From Ostreococcus mediterraneus (taxonomy: Eukaryota > Chlorophyta > Mamiellophyceae > Mamiellales > Bathycoccaceae): a stretch of 64,000 nucleotides of DNA. This document shows, piece by piece, positions 40,739 to 49,916 of this stretch; position 1 is the first letter of the stretch, and each line of letters starts with the position of its first letter. Both the position numbers and the translations under genes were made by a program. The DNA lies in NCBI GenBank assembly GCA_012295225.1, contig WMKK01000016.1:278277-342276 (forward strand), given 5' to 3'. The notes under the pieces were generated by a model. The model ran no database searches, had not been told where the DNA came from, and saw nothing but the letters and a program-made list of their open reading frames with translations.

Positions 40739-41893
40739 ATGACGCCGCACGCCGTGACGTCGACGACATCGGCGCGCGGGCGCATACACGGCAAGGGGTA
40801 CAACGCGCGCGATGGGTACGCGTGGCCGCGCGCGGGCCGCGCGCGCGTGCCCGGGGATATTTTGTTTTGGCACCGCGTGGAGACAAAATTTTTCGACGTC
40901 GCGTTCACGCACTGGGCCGTGTATGTCGGCGCGTGCGGGCGCTGGGACGCCGCGCGCGCGTGCTGGATGTGGGTGTGTGATGATGACGATGACGGTGATG
41001 ACGCGCTGGTGGAGTGTGTGGTGCATTTATGGGGCGCCGCGGAGCCGACGGATGACGCGTCTACGACGAACCGGGACATGGATGAAAACGCCTCGTGCGT
41101 GTTGACCCCACTCGCGGATGTCGGTGACGATCCGAGGTGCGGCAACGCGCAATTCGATGCGGTGTATGCGCCTCTGCGTCAGGGCGATGTTCTCGATCGA
41201 TGTCGATTGGCGGTGGAGAAGGGATTTTATGAAGGCCGATACGGCGGATATTGCGTTCGGGCGAACAACTGCGAACATTTCGCGACGTGGGCTCGGTACG
41301 GCGTGCGTTTTAGCGAACAGATTGAAAGGCGAGTATCGATTGGGTTGAATGTCGTGCGCGTCGCCGCGTCGCTGTGGAGCGGTGTGCCTGCGCCCGGAAT
41401 CGATGTGGCCAAGGCTATTATTTTAGGCCCGCGGTCGCATCCAGACGACGACGCGGAAATCAAACGCGCAATACTCGACATGCGCAGCGGCCAGGCGCGC
41501 GCACACACCGCCGAGGACGACGTATCGCATATATTAGATTACATGCTCGACCGCGTGGAGATTCAAGCGCGCACAGAGCGCATAGAAGCTGCGAGATTGG
41601 CCAGTCTGCCGCCTTCGGCGCGGCGCGTCGAGACTGAAATAGCCACGCTATCATTCGGCCGCGAGCGCGCACCTCGCGAGCATTCGTCCACATCCTCGCA
41701 CGATATCTCCATAAATGCAGAGCAATTCGCACAGGCTGCTGGCGCGTTCGGTGCGTTCGTTCGCACGGCATCCTCGAGCGCGTTTCGCGTCTTGGGCGCC
41801 ATCGGAGACGAGCTCGCGCGGCCGCGCGGCTCGCGGCCACCCGCCTCGCCGACGTCGGGCGCGCAGAATTCCCCACCGCGCACGGACAACTAG
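40739..41893 (+). CDS. LRAT-fold (NlpC/P60-like) acyltransferase-type protein
   Basis: 384 residues. It starts with PGDILFWHRVETKFFD, then FTHWAVYVGACGRWD (catalytic His), an acidic insert, and the nucleophile block NCEHFATWARYG (Cys of NCEHF). This is the LRAT/H-rev107 family of thiol acyltransferases and phospholipases. About 30 residues follow that could form a membrane-near helix (RVAASLWSGVPAPG). The second half, with RIEAARLASLP, is helical and of unknown role. The start is the ATG just inside the frame. Whether it moves acyl chains is inference from the fold. Divergent from the AHA1 gene (336 bases). Confidence 0.8.
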   Translation: MTPHAVTSTTSARGRIHGKGYNARDGYAWPRAGRARVPGDILFWHRVETKFFDVAFTHWAVYVGACGRWDAARACWMWVCDDDDDGDDALVECVVHLWGAAEPTDDASTTNRDMDENASCVLTPLADVGDDPRCGNAQFDAVYAPLRQGDVLDRCRLAVEKGFYEGRYGGYCVRANNCEHFATWARYGVRFSEQIERRVSIGLNVVRVAASLWSGVPAPGIDVAKAIILGPRSHPDDDAEIKRAILDMRSGQARAHTAEDDVSHILDYMLDRVEIQARTERIEAARLASLPPSARRVETEIATLSFGRERAPREHSSTSSHDISINAEQFAQAAGAFGAFVRTASSSAFRVLGAIGDELARPRGSRPPASPTSGAQNSPPRTDN

Positions 41894-42099
41894 TCAATTA
41901 GTGTACATCACCATCCCTAGATCGCGCGTGTCGCGCATCGTTCGTTGTAAAAGCACGCCTCGTATACAAATGTCTGTTCGCGTCCCCAGAGGGGAACCAG
42001 CACCACAGCGCGCGCACGCCATTGTCCAGCGCGCTCACCCCCCAGACGCACCCGCACCATCGCTCACCGCGCACGCACCGACACCCAACCTCACGCACG

Positions 42100-43311
42100 A
42101 TGTTTTCAAACTTCAAACGCACGCCAATGTCGCGCGACGACGCGTCGGTGTCGACGTTTTCGCATCGAAAACCATTCGAAGAGCTCTCCAACGCCTCCAC
42201 GGTGGAGCTGCGCACGCAGCGCAAAGCCTACGACGGCGGTCGTAGGCTCGATGACGTCACGCGCGGGTTCGTAGAGACGCCGGACGCGTTGCGACGCGGC
42301 GGTGCGGACGACGCGGGCGCGGCACGGCGTGGGGTACGACGGACGGATGACGCGACGCCGGTGAGCTTTACGCCCGCGGCTACGGCTACACAGGAATTCG
42401 ATCGCTATCGCGCCATGACGCCGTATTTCGGCAAGCGTTTATCGACGCCGACGGTGAGTGATAGCGTGGATCCCGCGGATCGGCGACACGGCGCGGATGC
42501 AGATAGACATCACCATCATCACCAACATCGCGGAGCGACGTCAAACGACGTCGAAACGACGCGTTCGGCGGTTTTGGAAGTTTTGTTATGGCGCGATGCC
42601 GCGCGGTCGGCGATTCATTTTACGCTAGGCATGGCGATTCTGTTAGCGTTTCAAGTCGTTCCGCGCTCGACCGTGAGTGGGGTGAGCATGGCGTCGTATG
42701 CGGCGATGTCGTACGTGGCGTACAAGTACGTGTTCGCCGTCATGTTTCCGAGGCTTTCGTACGGGTTGGAATTGAATGATCGCGCCGTCGGCGATATGGC
42801 GCAGCGCTGGGCGATGTCTTTCAACGCATTCGCGGCAAAGCATCGTGGCTTGCTCGCTGGACAGGACAACACGGCGGTGTTTCGGGCGTTTACGATGTTG
42901 TACGTGACGTCTTCGCTCGGCCACGTCATGTCGGCGTGGGCGGTGGTCACCACGTTGTGGGTGTGTGCGTTCACGTTACCGAGCGTGTTCGAGACGTACC
43001 GATACCCGCTCACGAATGCGTACGTACGCGTACACGTCGCTGTATCATCGACGTTCAGTGCGTTGAGCGCGCCGAAGCGCTGGTGCGGTGGCTTCTCCAT
43101 CGGCGTCGCTACATTTGCGTGCGTGTCGCTCCGCGCGCGCTTGTGCTTGTCGTTTTTAGCGCTCGTGGCGTTTAGAATGTTTCGCGAAACGCACCTTCGC
43201 GAACTCGAGGCGTTTGAGAACATCGTGCGAAGCGCTGGGCGACGCATGTCGCGAAGTATGAATGAATTTGCGATGATTGTTTCGCCCGTCGTTCGTCATC
43301 GTCGTCGATGA
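42100..43311 (+). CDS. Reticulon-like ER membrane-shaping protein
   Basis: 403 residues. The N-terminal half is polar and His/Ser/Arg-rich, with an RRHGADADRHHHHH block. The reticulon homology domain starts LLWRDAARSAIHFTLGMAILL (about 180-200, split across a helical hairpin), then VSMASYAAMSYVAYKYVF, a polar loop, VVTTLWVCAFTLPSVFETY, and a second hairpin before the C-terminus. Reticulons bend ER membranes into tubules. Start MFSNFKRTP is preferred. ATG 42022 is 26 codons upstream in the same frame. Confidence 0.8.
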   Translation: MFSNFKRTPMSRDDASVSTFSHRKPFEELSNASTVELRTQRKAYDGGRRLDDVTRGFVETPDALRRGGADDAGAARRGVRRTDDATPVSFTPAATATQEFDRYRAMTPYFGKRLSTPTVSDSVDPADRRHGADADRHHHHHQHRGATSNDVETTRSAVLEVLLWRDAARSAIHFTLGMAILLAFQVVPRSTVSGVSMASYAAMSYVAYKYVFAVMFPRLSYGLELNDRAVGDMAQRWAMSFNAFAAKHRGLLAGQDNTAVFRAFTMLYVTSSLGHVMSAWAVVTTLWVCAFTLPSVFETYRYPLTNAYVRVHVAVSSTFSALSAPKRWCGGFSIGVATFACVSLRARLCLSFLALVAFRMFRETHLRELEAFENIVRSAGRRMSRSMNEFAMIVSPVVRHRRR

Positions 43312-43433
43312 TTTCGCGCGGACGACTGAAAGACCGAAATTGTGTATCACTGTATGACCTTGCTACGACTACATCCTACTCTATGATTTTCTAATAAATG
43401 ACTAATGCATGAACACGCACGCACGCACGCATG

Positions 43434-44948
43434 CTACATCGCGTCGTCGTCGACGATTTTTAAGCCGGCTTGTTCCGCGAGCGCGCGCGTCGCCCGTCTC
43501 AAATAAAACGTCTTGTACGGTTCTGGTAAATGTCTCAACCCTTCACCCGCGCGTCGCGCACTATCCACCGCATCTTTGCCCGCACGCAAGTCTTTGTTTC
43601 CATAAATATCCTTGGCGTCGTATTCGTCGTCGGTGAGCGAGCGCCAGAATACGTTCACCGCCACGGATGGCTCGGAGTCTTCGGCGTACACGTGATGGTA
43701 CCAAAACGCCGGGATAAACAACGCATCTCCAGCGTTGAGCTGGAAATCTACTCGACTTTCGCGCGCCTTGTCATAAAATAATGGAAATTTCGCGTAATCG
43801 TCGGGCGCGCGAGGTGGGTACGCGATGTCCTCGACGCGCGAGCTCGATCCCTGCGCGTACATGTACGGATCCGCGGCGGGCGGGAACAACGCCACGCGCT
43901 TACGTCCGACAACCTGCACGAGCACGTTATCGTGCGTGTCGTAATGCATCCATAACGTCGTCCCAGGCGAGCTTATGCGCAATACAGAGCTATGGAATCG
44001 CTCGGCGGGCCAAATTTCGGGCACGTCGAGCGCCGCGGCGAGCGCCGGGTGCGTTCGTCGTAAATCCGTCGCCACTTTGCCTTCGACGCTGCGCAAATAA
44101 TATCGCTCGCCGCGCTCAATCACGGGTTCGAGCGCCTGCGCCGCCGCGTCTTGGCTCACGCGCGTGAGCAGTTCCCCGAGAGGCATTTTGCGAAACTCGA
44201 AATTACGCTTGGTATTTGGCGCGCGATGTCCCGCTAAATCCACGACGTCGCTCGGACACACGTGCGCGTCCGCCTCCATATCTTCATCGATGCATTCGCG
44301 CACGCGCGCCATGGTCCACGGCGTTGATGACGACACGAACGATGTAAATACGCGCGGCTTCGGCTCGAGCGCGCGCACGTGCGCGCGCCATTGCTCTATA
44401 GTTTCGCCAGACGCCGTCGACGCTTCGCTCGTCTTCGGCTCCGCGTCGAAACGCACCGGCCACACCGCGCGCGCGTCCGCATCCACATCGCGCACCTTCA
44501 ACGCACGCATGGGTGTCGTTAACCCGTCGCGCGCACTCTTCATCGCGCGACTGTCGTCGTCGATTTCGTTTTCGTTTTCGTCGTGGACCGCCGCCGCGAA
44601 CCGCGCGACGTCCAACGCCCCGACCGCCTCCAGCGCGCGCACCACCGCCTCGTGAGCGCCCTCGGGCACCGCACACGCTAGAACACCTAAACCACAATCG
44701 CTCGCGACGTCGCGTCCGAACGCATCGCCCGCGACGCCGTCGTCATCCAGCGTAAACTCGACGAATCTAACGTCATCGATTCGCCGCCTCGCGCGCGTCC
44801 AGCGCCGCCTCGCGCGCGCGCCGTCGTCCTCCGCCGCCGCCGCCCCGCGCGCGAGCGCGAGCGGTCGCCGACGCGTCACGCCCACGATCGCATCCTTCGC
44901 GCGCTTCGCCGCGCCGTCGCGGTCGACAGCCAGGAGCGCGTATAACAT
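43434..44948 (-). CDS. JmjC / cupin-type 2OG oxygenase, TYW5-like
   Basis: 504 residues. The C-terminal JmjC/cupin_8 domain has the Fe-binding HYDTHDN (H-x-D) and the distal His in FIPAFWYHHVY, with VVGRKRVALFPP and a substrate region ending FWRSLTD. This order is that of TYW5, which hydroxylates wybutosine at position 37 of tRNA-Phe, but other JmjC hydroxylases share it. The N-terminal 200 residues carry a separate domain with ALKVRDVDADARAVWPVRF, weakly like the segment before the deaminase of ADAT3/TAD3. Whether this is a two-domain tRNA modifier is inference. The start Met of MLYALLAV is used and the frame is open to 45041. Confidence 0.7.
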   Translation of the reverse strand: MLYALLAVDRDGAAKRAKDAIVGVTRRRPLALARGAAAAEDDGARARRRWTRARRRIDDVRFVEFTLDDDGVAGDAFGRDVASDCGLGVLACAVPEGAHEAVVRALEAVGALDVARFAAAVHDENENEIDDDSRAMKSARDGLTTPMRALKVRDVDADARAVWPVRFDAEPKTSEASTASGETIEQWRAHVRALEPKPRVFTSFVSSSTPWTMARVRECIDEDMEADAHVCPSDVVDLAGHRAPNTKRNFEFRKMPLGELLTRVSQDAAAQALEPVIERGERYYLRSVEGKVATDLRRTHPALAAALDVPEIWPAERFHSSVLRISSPGTTLWMHYDTHDNVLVQVVGRKRVALFPPAADPYMYAQGSSSRVEDIAYPPRAPDDYAKFPLFYDKARESRVDFQLNAGDALFIPAFWYHHVYAEDSEPSVAVNVFWRSLTDDEYDAKDIYGNKDLRAGKDAVDSARRAGEGLRHLPEPYKTFYLRRATRALAEQAGLKIVDDDAM

Positions 44949-45363
44949 GGATTTGGCGGCGCAAAGTGACGCTGTCGATTCGCCTTCCCACGCACACGTG
45001 TGCGCGCCGCGATCGCGCCATCGCCGTTTGACGCCGCGCAACGACGCAACGCACTACATCACTCGCGCTCCCGCATCGCGACGCGTTACGCGCGCGGCTG
45101 CGGCGTCGTTCAGCGCGCCATCGTGCGCGCTCGGGACTTCCATGCGTGTCACATCACGCGCACATCCGCGCGGAAAACACCCGCGCCGCGCGGACATCGC
45201 CGCCCGATCGCGCACCGAACGATGCTGTACGATACCGTACGCGCGTGCGTCATCGACGCGCGATCGACGCGCGCTCGACGGCGCGCGAAATCGCGAATGA
45301 GCTGCGAATGTCTACCTAGAGGGCACATTTTCAAAATTTTTTAAACTGTCAACGCCGCACACG
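44949..45363. other. Divergent spacer JmjC / C2H2
   Basis: 415 bases, CGCG-rich, with a possible N-terminal extension of the JmjC gene up to 45041. Short frames on the plus strand here are poor. A TTTTTAAA at about 45336-45343 precedes the next gene. Confidence 0.4.
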
Positions 45364-46704
45364 ATGACGCGCGGCGCGGAACCGCGAGCGTTGGCGCTCG
45401 ATACGCTCGATGCGCTCGCGAGCGCGAGCGATGCGCGCGTCGGCGCGCGAGCGACGCGAGAGACACGCGCGAGAGTCGCGCGAAACGCGTTGCGCGACGT
45501 GTCAAACGATGCCGATGACGAAGCCTTAGCCATGAAGACGCATTCAAAATCAGCGCCGTCGGCGGTCGCGGCGCACGCGGTGGGCGACGCGGAGGCGACA
45601 CCGGATGTCGGACGGGATCGGGCGGTGCGCGAGCGGCGGGGGCGCGCGCGTGCGGCGGCGATGGTGACGCCGAAGACGGTGAGCCCGCCGAACGCGCCAA
45701 AGTCAACGAAGAGAACGTTTTTCAAGCGAGACGTCGACGACAACGATGATGATGATGTCGACAAGGGCGCGTCGATGCGCGCGAATGTGCCGTCGGTAAT
45801 GATGCCAATGATGTGTACGCCAGTGTCGCGCGCGGAGTCTGAGGCGGTGCGCGCGATGGCGGAGGCGAAGCGATTGGACGCGGCGTTTGCAAAGGCGGCG
45901 GCGCATTCGGCGTCGCGTCCGCGGTTGACCGACGATGATTATGCTATGGGCGATAGCGTCGCCGCGGCGTTTGCGGCGACGATTTCGCCGATGCCTAAAG
46001 TGCGCGCGCCTCGTCGGTGGTTGGCGGCTGAGGAGAAGACGTTCGTGTGTGGCATTGACGGGTGCGCGAAGAGGTACGGGAGCGCTCCGTCGTTGTGCGC
46101 GCATAAACGCGCGAGACATCCGGGATGGAAAGCGCAGAAATCGAGCGAGAACGGTGGTCGGTGGGCGCATCGACGTAAAACGGCCACGGCACAACAGAAT
46201 GACGACGCCGATGGCGACGACGCCGATGGAAACGCAGAGGATGGAGGCGACGACGGCGACGACGACGCCGCGGTTCGCATGAGCCGCCAACGCGGCGCGA
46301 GCGGCATTGACGACGACGCGCGCGGTACTGCGTTAGGGGCATACATGGAAATCGTTGCTGCTGACGCACACGGACGTATGGGTCAAGCGAATCGCGCGAA
46401 GCGTCGATTGACGCGCGCAGCGAGAGACGTCCGCGTCGCGCTCGCGGGATCCGGCATGTCGCCGCCCGAACGCGCCGCCGCCGCGTCCGCCGTTCGCATC
46501 TACGCCGCCATGGAGGACGCCCTCGATGCCGAGCAAGAGCGCGCATCTGCATGGCTGGACACCCTAGATGTCGTCTCGCACGTCGTCGGGCGCACGAAAT
46601 CATTAACAGCTGACGCCGAGGCGCCCGAAGAGACGCGCCAAGCGTGCGCCGTCGCTCGCGTCGCGCGCGACATGCTTCGCGCCATCGGCGCGCGTAACCT
46701 TTGA
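45364..46704 (+). CDS. Single C2H2 zinc-finger protein
   Basis: 446 residues. One C2H2-type finger is at about 230-252: CGIDGCAKRYGSAPSLCAHKRARH, with C-x4-C, x12, H-x4-H spacing (shown in part: CGIDGCAKRYG and LCAHKRARH). Around it there are basic stretches and an Asp-rich run (GDDGDDDAA). The first 150 residues are Ala/Arg-rich. A nuclear DNA- or RNA-binding role is likely but the family is not identified. Confidence 0.65.
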   Translation: MTRGAEPRALALDTLDALASASDARVGARATRETRARVARNALRDVSNDADDEALAMKTHSKSAPSAVAAHAVGDAEATPDVGRDRAVRERRGRARAAAMVTPKTVSPPNAPKSTKRTFFKRDVDDNDDDDVDKGASMRANVPSVMMPMMCTPVSRAESEAVRAMAEAKRLDAAFAKAAAHSASRPRLTDDDYAMGDSVAAAFAATISPMPKVRAPRRWLAAEEKTFVCGIDGCAKRYGSAPSLCAHKRARHPGWKAQKSSENGGRWAHRRKTATAQQNDDADGDDADGNAEDGGDDGDDDAAVRMSRQRGASGIDDDARGTALGAYMEIVAADAHGRMGQANRAKRRLTRAARDVRVALAGSGMSPPERAAAASAVRIYAAMEDALDAEQERASAWLDTLDVVSHVVGRTKSLTADAEAPEETRQACAVARVARDMLRAIGARNL

Positions 46705-46846
46705 TCTCGACCGGTCCGCGCTTAGTTGTCAACCGTTCTCGTCATGGCGACGAACAATGACGCGCACCGCGCGGTGCGCGCCGCTATTATGTAGTCCCGC
46801 GTCTCTTGTAAAAGCACTGTGTCATTTCTAGTCAAACCACACAACC

Positions 46847-47494
46847 ATGCGCGTCCTCGCGCACGCCCGCGCGTCGTCGTCGTCATCCGCGCCCGCGCCC
46901 GCGCTGGCACCGATCGACCGTCGTCCGCTCGCCGCGCTGAAGCGCCGAAACGTCGCTGGAGACGATATATTCACCGTCGACGGCGTGTTAACTGCGCGCG
47001 AGTGCGCAGACATTATCCGCTGCATCGAAAGTAAAAACGCCTTTGCGCCGTCGACGAGCCGCGGACCGGCATTCGGCGAGGCGTGGCGTCGAAACGGACG
47101 TTTTCAAACCGATGACGACGCGTTCGCGAAGGCGCTGTGGCGGTCGAGCGGCGTGGGACAATTTTTTAAGGGTGGTTTGGACGACGCGAGCGGGTTGAAT
47201 CCAAACATTCGCGTGTACAGATACGTGACTGGCGAGCATTTCGGTCCACACATAGATGAGCGAGTGATGGCGTTCGGAAGATGGAGCGCGTACACGGCGT
47301 TGTTTTATTTATCCGACGTCGAGGATGGTGGGAGGACGATATTTTACGACGCGAAGGGACGTCCCGAGCACTTTGTCGAGCCACGCGTCGGTCGAGCGTT
47401 GTTTTTTAGGCATGGCGTGCATTGCTGCGAACACGAAGGCGAGCAAGTTCGGCGCGGGGTCAAATATGTTTTGCGCTCTGATGTTTTGTTTTGA
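46847..47494 (+). CDS. Prolyl 4-hydroxylase-type 2OG-Fe(II) oxygenase
   Basis: 215 residues. After a presequence-like start, the double-stranded beta helix has the metal triad HIDE (H-x-D) and HCCEHEGE (distal His), with the 2OG-binding basic residue in GVKYVLRSD. The entry block is LNPNIRVYRYVTGEHFGPH and FYLSDVEDGGRTIFYD. P4H-like proteins of this size, without a peptide-binding domain, are common in algae. The substrate is unknown. Confidence 0.82.
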   Translation: MRVLAHARASSSSSAPAPALAPIDRRPLAALKRRNVAGDDIFTVDGVLTARECADIIRCIESKNAFAPSTSRGPAFGEAWRRNGRFQTDDDAFAKALWRSSGVGQFFKGGLDDASGLNPNIRVYRYVTGEHFGPHIDERVMAFGRWSAYTALFYLSDVEDGGRTIFYDAKGRPEHFVEPRVGRALFFRHGVHCCEHEGEQVRRGVKYVLRSDVLF

Positions 47495-47638
47495 CGTTTA
47501 GGTTTACGTTTGTGCGCCTGGATGGCGAGGACGGTTTTTAGATTCTTCTAGTAGTCGTTGTGTGTAATGTTACAAGTGTTCCGTACGGTGTCTCGTACGG
47601 TTGATATCAGCAAGCAAGTGTTTCAAATATGGTATACT

Positions 47639-47690
47639 TATGTGTGTTTCTTCTTCTTCTTCTTCTTCTTCGTCGTCGTCGTCGTCGGCG
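47639..47690. repeat. (TTC)n and (GTC)n microsatellite
   Basis: A TTC run of about eight units merging into a CGT run, in the convergent spacer between the P4H gene and the TKI1-like gene. Confidence 0.8.
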
Positions 47691-47706
47691 GCGTATCTTC
47701 AGATGA

Positions 47707-49440
47707 TCATTTGTCAAACATTCCAGAAAAGCTCGTCGGGCCCTTGGCGACGCCTACGCTTTTGTTTTTCGCGCCAACCGCGCGAGAACGTGTGGCGTCG
47801 CCAAATAACGCCCCGAATCCCATCGAACCATCAAACATGATGGAATCCGTCATAATGCCCATCGTGTCTCCGGGTATGCCAACGGCGCCGTCATCCGGCG
47901 CTCCGATGCCGTCCAACACGCGCAACAACGACGCGTCGGATGGCGGCAACGCTTCGCCCTTCTTTCTCGGAGACGCCCAGATCGCTGGATTCGGGCGGTG
48001 CGCCTGTGGCTTGGACGGATAATTGACGTTGGCTAACGGCTGACGCGAAGCTAAGTCGGTGCCAAACAAATTTGTAAATCCAGAGCCGTTAAAGTCGCTC
48101 AACGTAAAATCACCGCCTAAATTCAACGGCGCCTTGGTCGTCGTCGACGTCACGCGCGGCGCTTTACGCGCGACGTCGTGGTCATCGATGTTGACATCGC
48201 CGGGAATGACATCACCAGGAATCGGATCAAACTTAATCGCTCCCAAAGCCGGCACGCTCGTCGGCGACATTTTCCGCTTGTCGCCGTTCGTCGGCGTCGG
48301 CGTCGCCAACATCGGCGCCGCCGCGCGAGGCGCCGTCAACTTATCCGACCAGCCGTAGCGCAATCGAAAGCACCGCGGACTGCCGAGTTCGGCATAGATA
48401 TCCATAGCGGTGACGTGCGTGCACGTCGCGTTCCAACACGTCGTCGTCGGCGTCTCCTTCGCTTCAAACGGATACAACTGCAATCGGTGACTCGCGCTCG
48501 GCGCCGCGTTCAACCACTTTTCGCTCAAGTGCGCAATCAAACCAGGCACGGTCTTTCTCTGTCTAAACGTTAACTCCATGAGGGGCTTATAGTTGTTTTC
48601 GTGCATGGCGCGTTCGACGTCGTCATCGATCGGGAACAATTGCAACACGAAACGCGGCTTGCCATCCATCACGACGCACGCCGGCGTCGCCTCCATCCCT
48701 TCCGCGCCTGCGATCGCATCCGGCGATCTCGGCACAGCGTTCACCGACGGCTTTCTAGCGCTATCAACCAACACAGACAACGCTTTTTCAGAAGATCTCG
48801 ACGGCAGTTGCAACGCGCACCATTCCGGGCGAGCGATGAGCGGTTTCAAACGCGATGCCAGTTCGTTCGCGCACTTGGCTCGCAATCCGTTCTCACTGTT
48901 AAATCTCCGCCCAAACTCCTGCGACGTTTGTTCACCAATACTCTCGCGAATTCGAAAGATCGAATACGCCTTGAACGCACAACACACTTCAAACGCATTC
49001 TTCACGTCAATTTCCACGCCCAAGCTCTTTTTCAAAATCGACGCGTTAATCCGCCTCAACGCGTTGGTAAAGAAACTCCGCACGTGCGTGCGCAACCGAC
49101 CTCTATGCCCAGGCGCCTTCCTAATAAGCTCCCACGTCGCCCCAAAATCCCCAGCGCTGCGCATGTAGCACTCGTACGCGTACAATTCTTGTTTCATGCT
49201 CCACGGGTTCGCGTCGGTCGATTTCCGAGGCGCGCGCCTCGTCCCCTCCCCCTCCCGCGCCTTCCCAGCCTCCACCGCGCTCGCGCTCCCGCTCGGCGAC
49301 AAGCTTCCTAACGACCCGAACGTGTCCTCGTCTTCGTCCTCACCGTCGTCCTCGTCGCCGTCGCGGTGCGCGGGCGGTGGAAGCGACGCATCGAGTCGCC
49401 CGAGCGCATTCGCGTGCGCCAACATCTCCGTAAACGACAT
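47707..49440 (-). CDS. TKI1: CRAMPED / TSL-kinase interacting protein 1-like
   Basis: 577 residues from MSFTEMLAHANALGR. A SANT/Myb-like unit is at about 80-140 (WSMKQELYAYECYMRSAGDF, then ATWELIRKAPGHR). A second region, LQLFPIDDDVERAMHENNYKP with LMELTFRQRKTVPGLIAHLSEKWLN and FRLRYGWSDK, is the block shared by plant TKI1 and animal Cramped proteins, which act at chromatin (Cramped controls histone genes). The C-terminus is disordered and Gly/Pro-rich. The frame also offers Met 49605, adding 55 residues. Family assignment rests on the second block. Confidence 0.75.
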   Translation of the reverse strand: MSFTEMLAHANALGRLDASLPPPAHRDGDEDDGEDEDEDTFGSLGSLSPSGSASAVEAGKAREGEGTRRAPRKSTDANPWSMKQELYAYECYMRSAGDFGATWELIRKAPGHRGRLRTHVRSFFTNALRRINASILKKSLGVEIDVKNAFEVCCAFKAYSIFRIRESIGEQTSQEFGRRFNSENGLRAKCANELASRLKPLIARPEWCALQLPSRSSEKALSVLVDSARKPSVNAVPRSPDAIAGAEGMEATPACVVMDGKPRFVLQLFPIDDDVERAMHENNYKPLMELTFRQRKTVPGLIAHLSEKWLNAAPSASHRLQLYPFEAKETPTTTCWNATCTHVTAMDIYAELGSPRCFRLRYGWSDKLTAPRAAAPMLATPTPTNGDKRKMSPTSVPALGAIKFDPIPGDVIPGDVNIDDHDVARKAPRVTSTTTKAPLNLGGDFTLSDFNGSGFTNLFGTDLASRQPLANVNYPSKPQAHRPNPAIWASPRKKGEALPPSDASLLRVLDGIGAPDDGAVGIPGDTMGIMTDSIMFDGSMGFGALFGDATRSRAVGAKNKSVGVAKGPTSFSGMFDK

Positions 49441-49916
49441 CGCGCCACCGCCGACGTCGACCGCGAACGACCGCGGGTGTGAACGAATGCAAACGTCCGC
49501 GGTGTTCGCGCGCGTTGGACTCGCGAACGCGCGCGTCGTCGCGTCGAGAAGTGGCGATGTGAATGGATGTTTAAGTTTTTTAAACACTTTTTTGAAATTG
49601 ACCAATCATAACTCAAGAACCAGAAGGGACTCGAACCAGAGCTTTGCCCAGCGCCCCAGTCTGTGCGCCAGTGTGCGACGCGACGGACGCGCGAGACGCC
49701 TCTCACGCGCGCGAAAGGTCGACGCGACGCGTGTCTTGGCGTCCATCGCCGACGGGCGCGGCACGGCGCGGGGCGAGGCGGTGGTGAGCCTGCGCGCGCT
49801 CGAGACGTTGTGTGTGCGTTGGTCAACTGTTTTTGGCTTCAACTTGAGCTCACGTCGTGTTCGTGAGGTTCGGAGGCGCAGACGGTGGCGCGCGCGCGCG
49901 TGGTGGGGGGTGTGTG
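49441..49916. other. Divergent spacer TKI1-like / coiled-coil
   Basis: 476 bases. GACCAATCATAACTC at 49599-49613 is a CCAAT-type motif like those upstream of RPL35A and SEC23. A tRNA-like string GGGACTCGAACCAGAG just after it was tested and rejected (see below). Confidence 0.5.

Noticed and set aside
49610-49690. tRNA-like string with GACTCGAACC on the plus strand
   Set aside because: The T-loop word is there, but the flanking T-stem does not pair and no acceptor stem or D-arm is found at the right distance.
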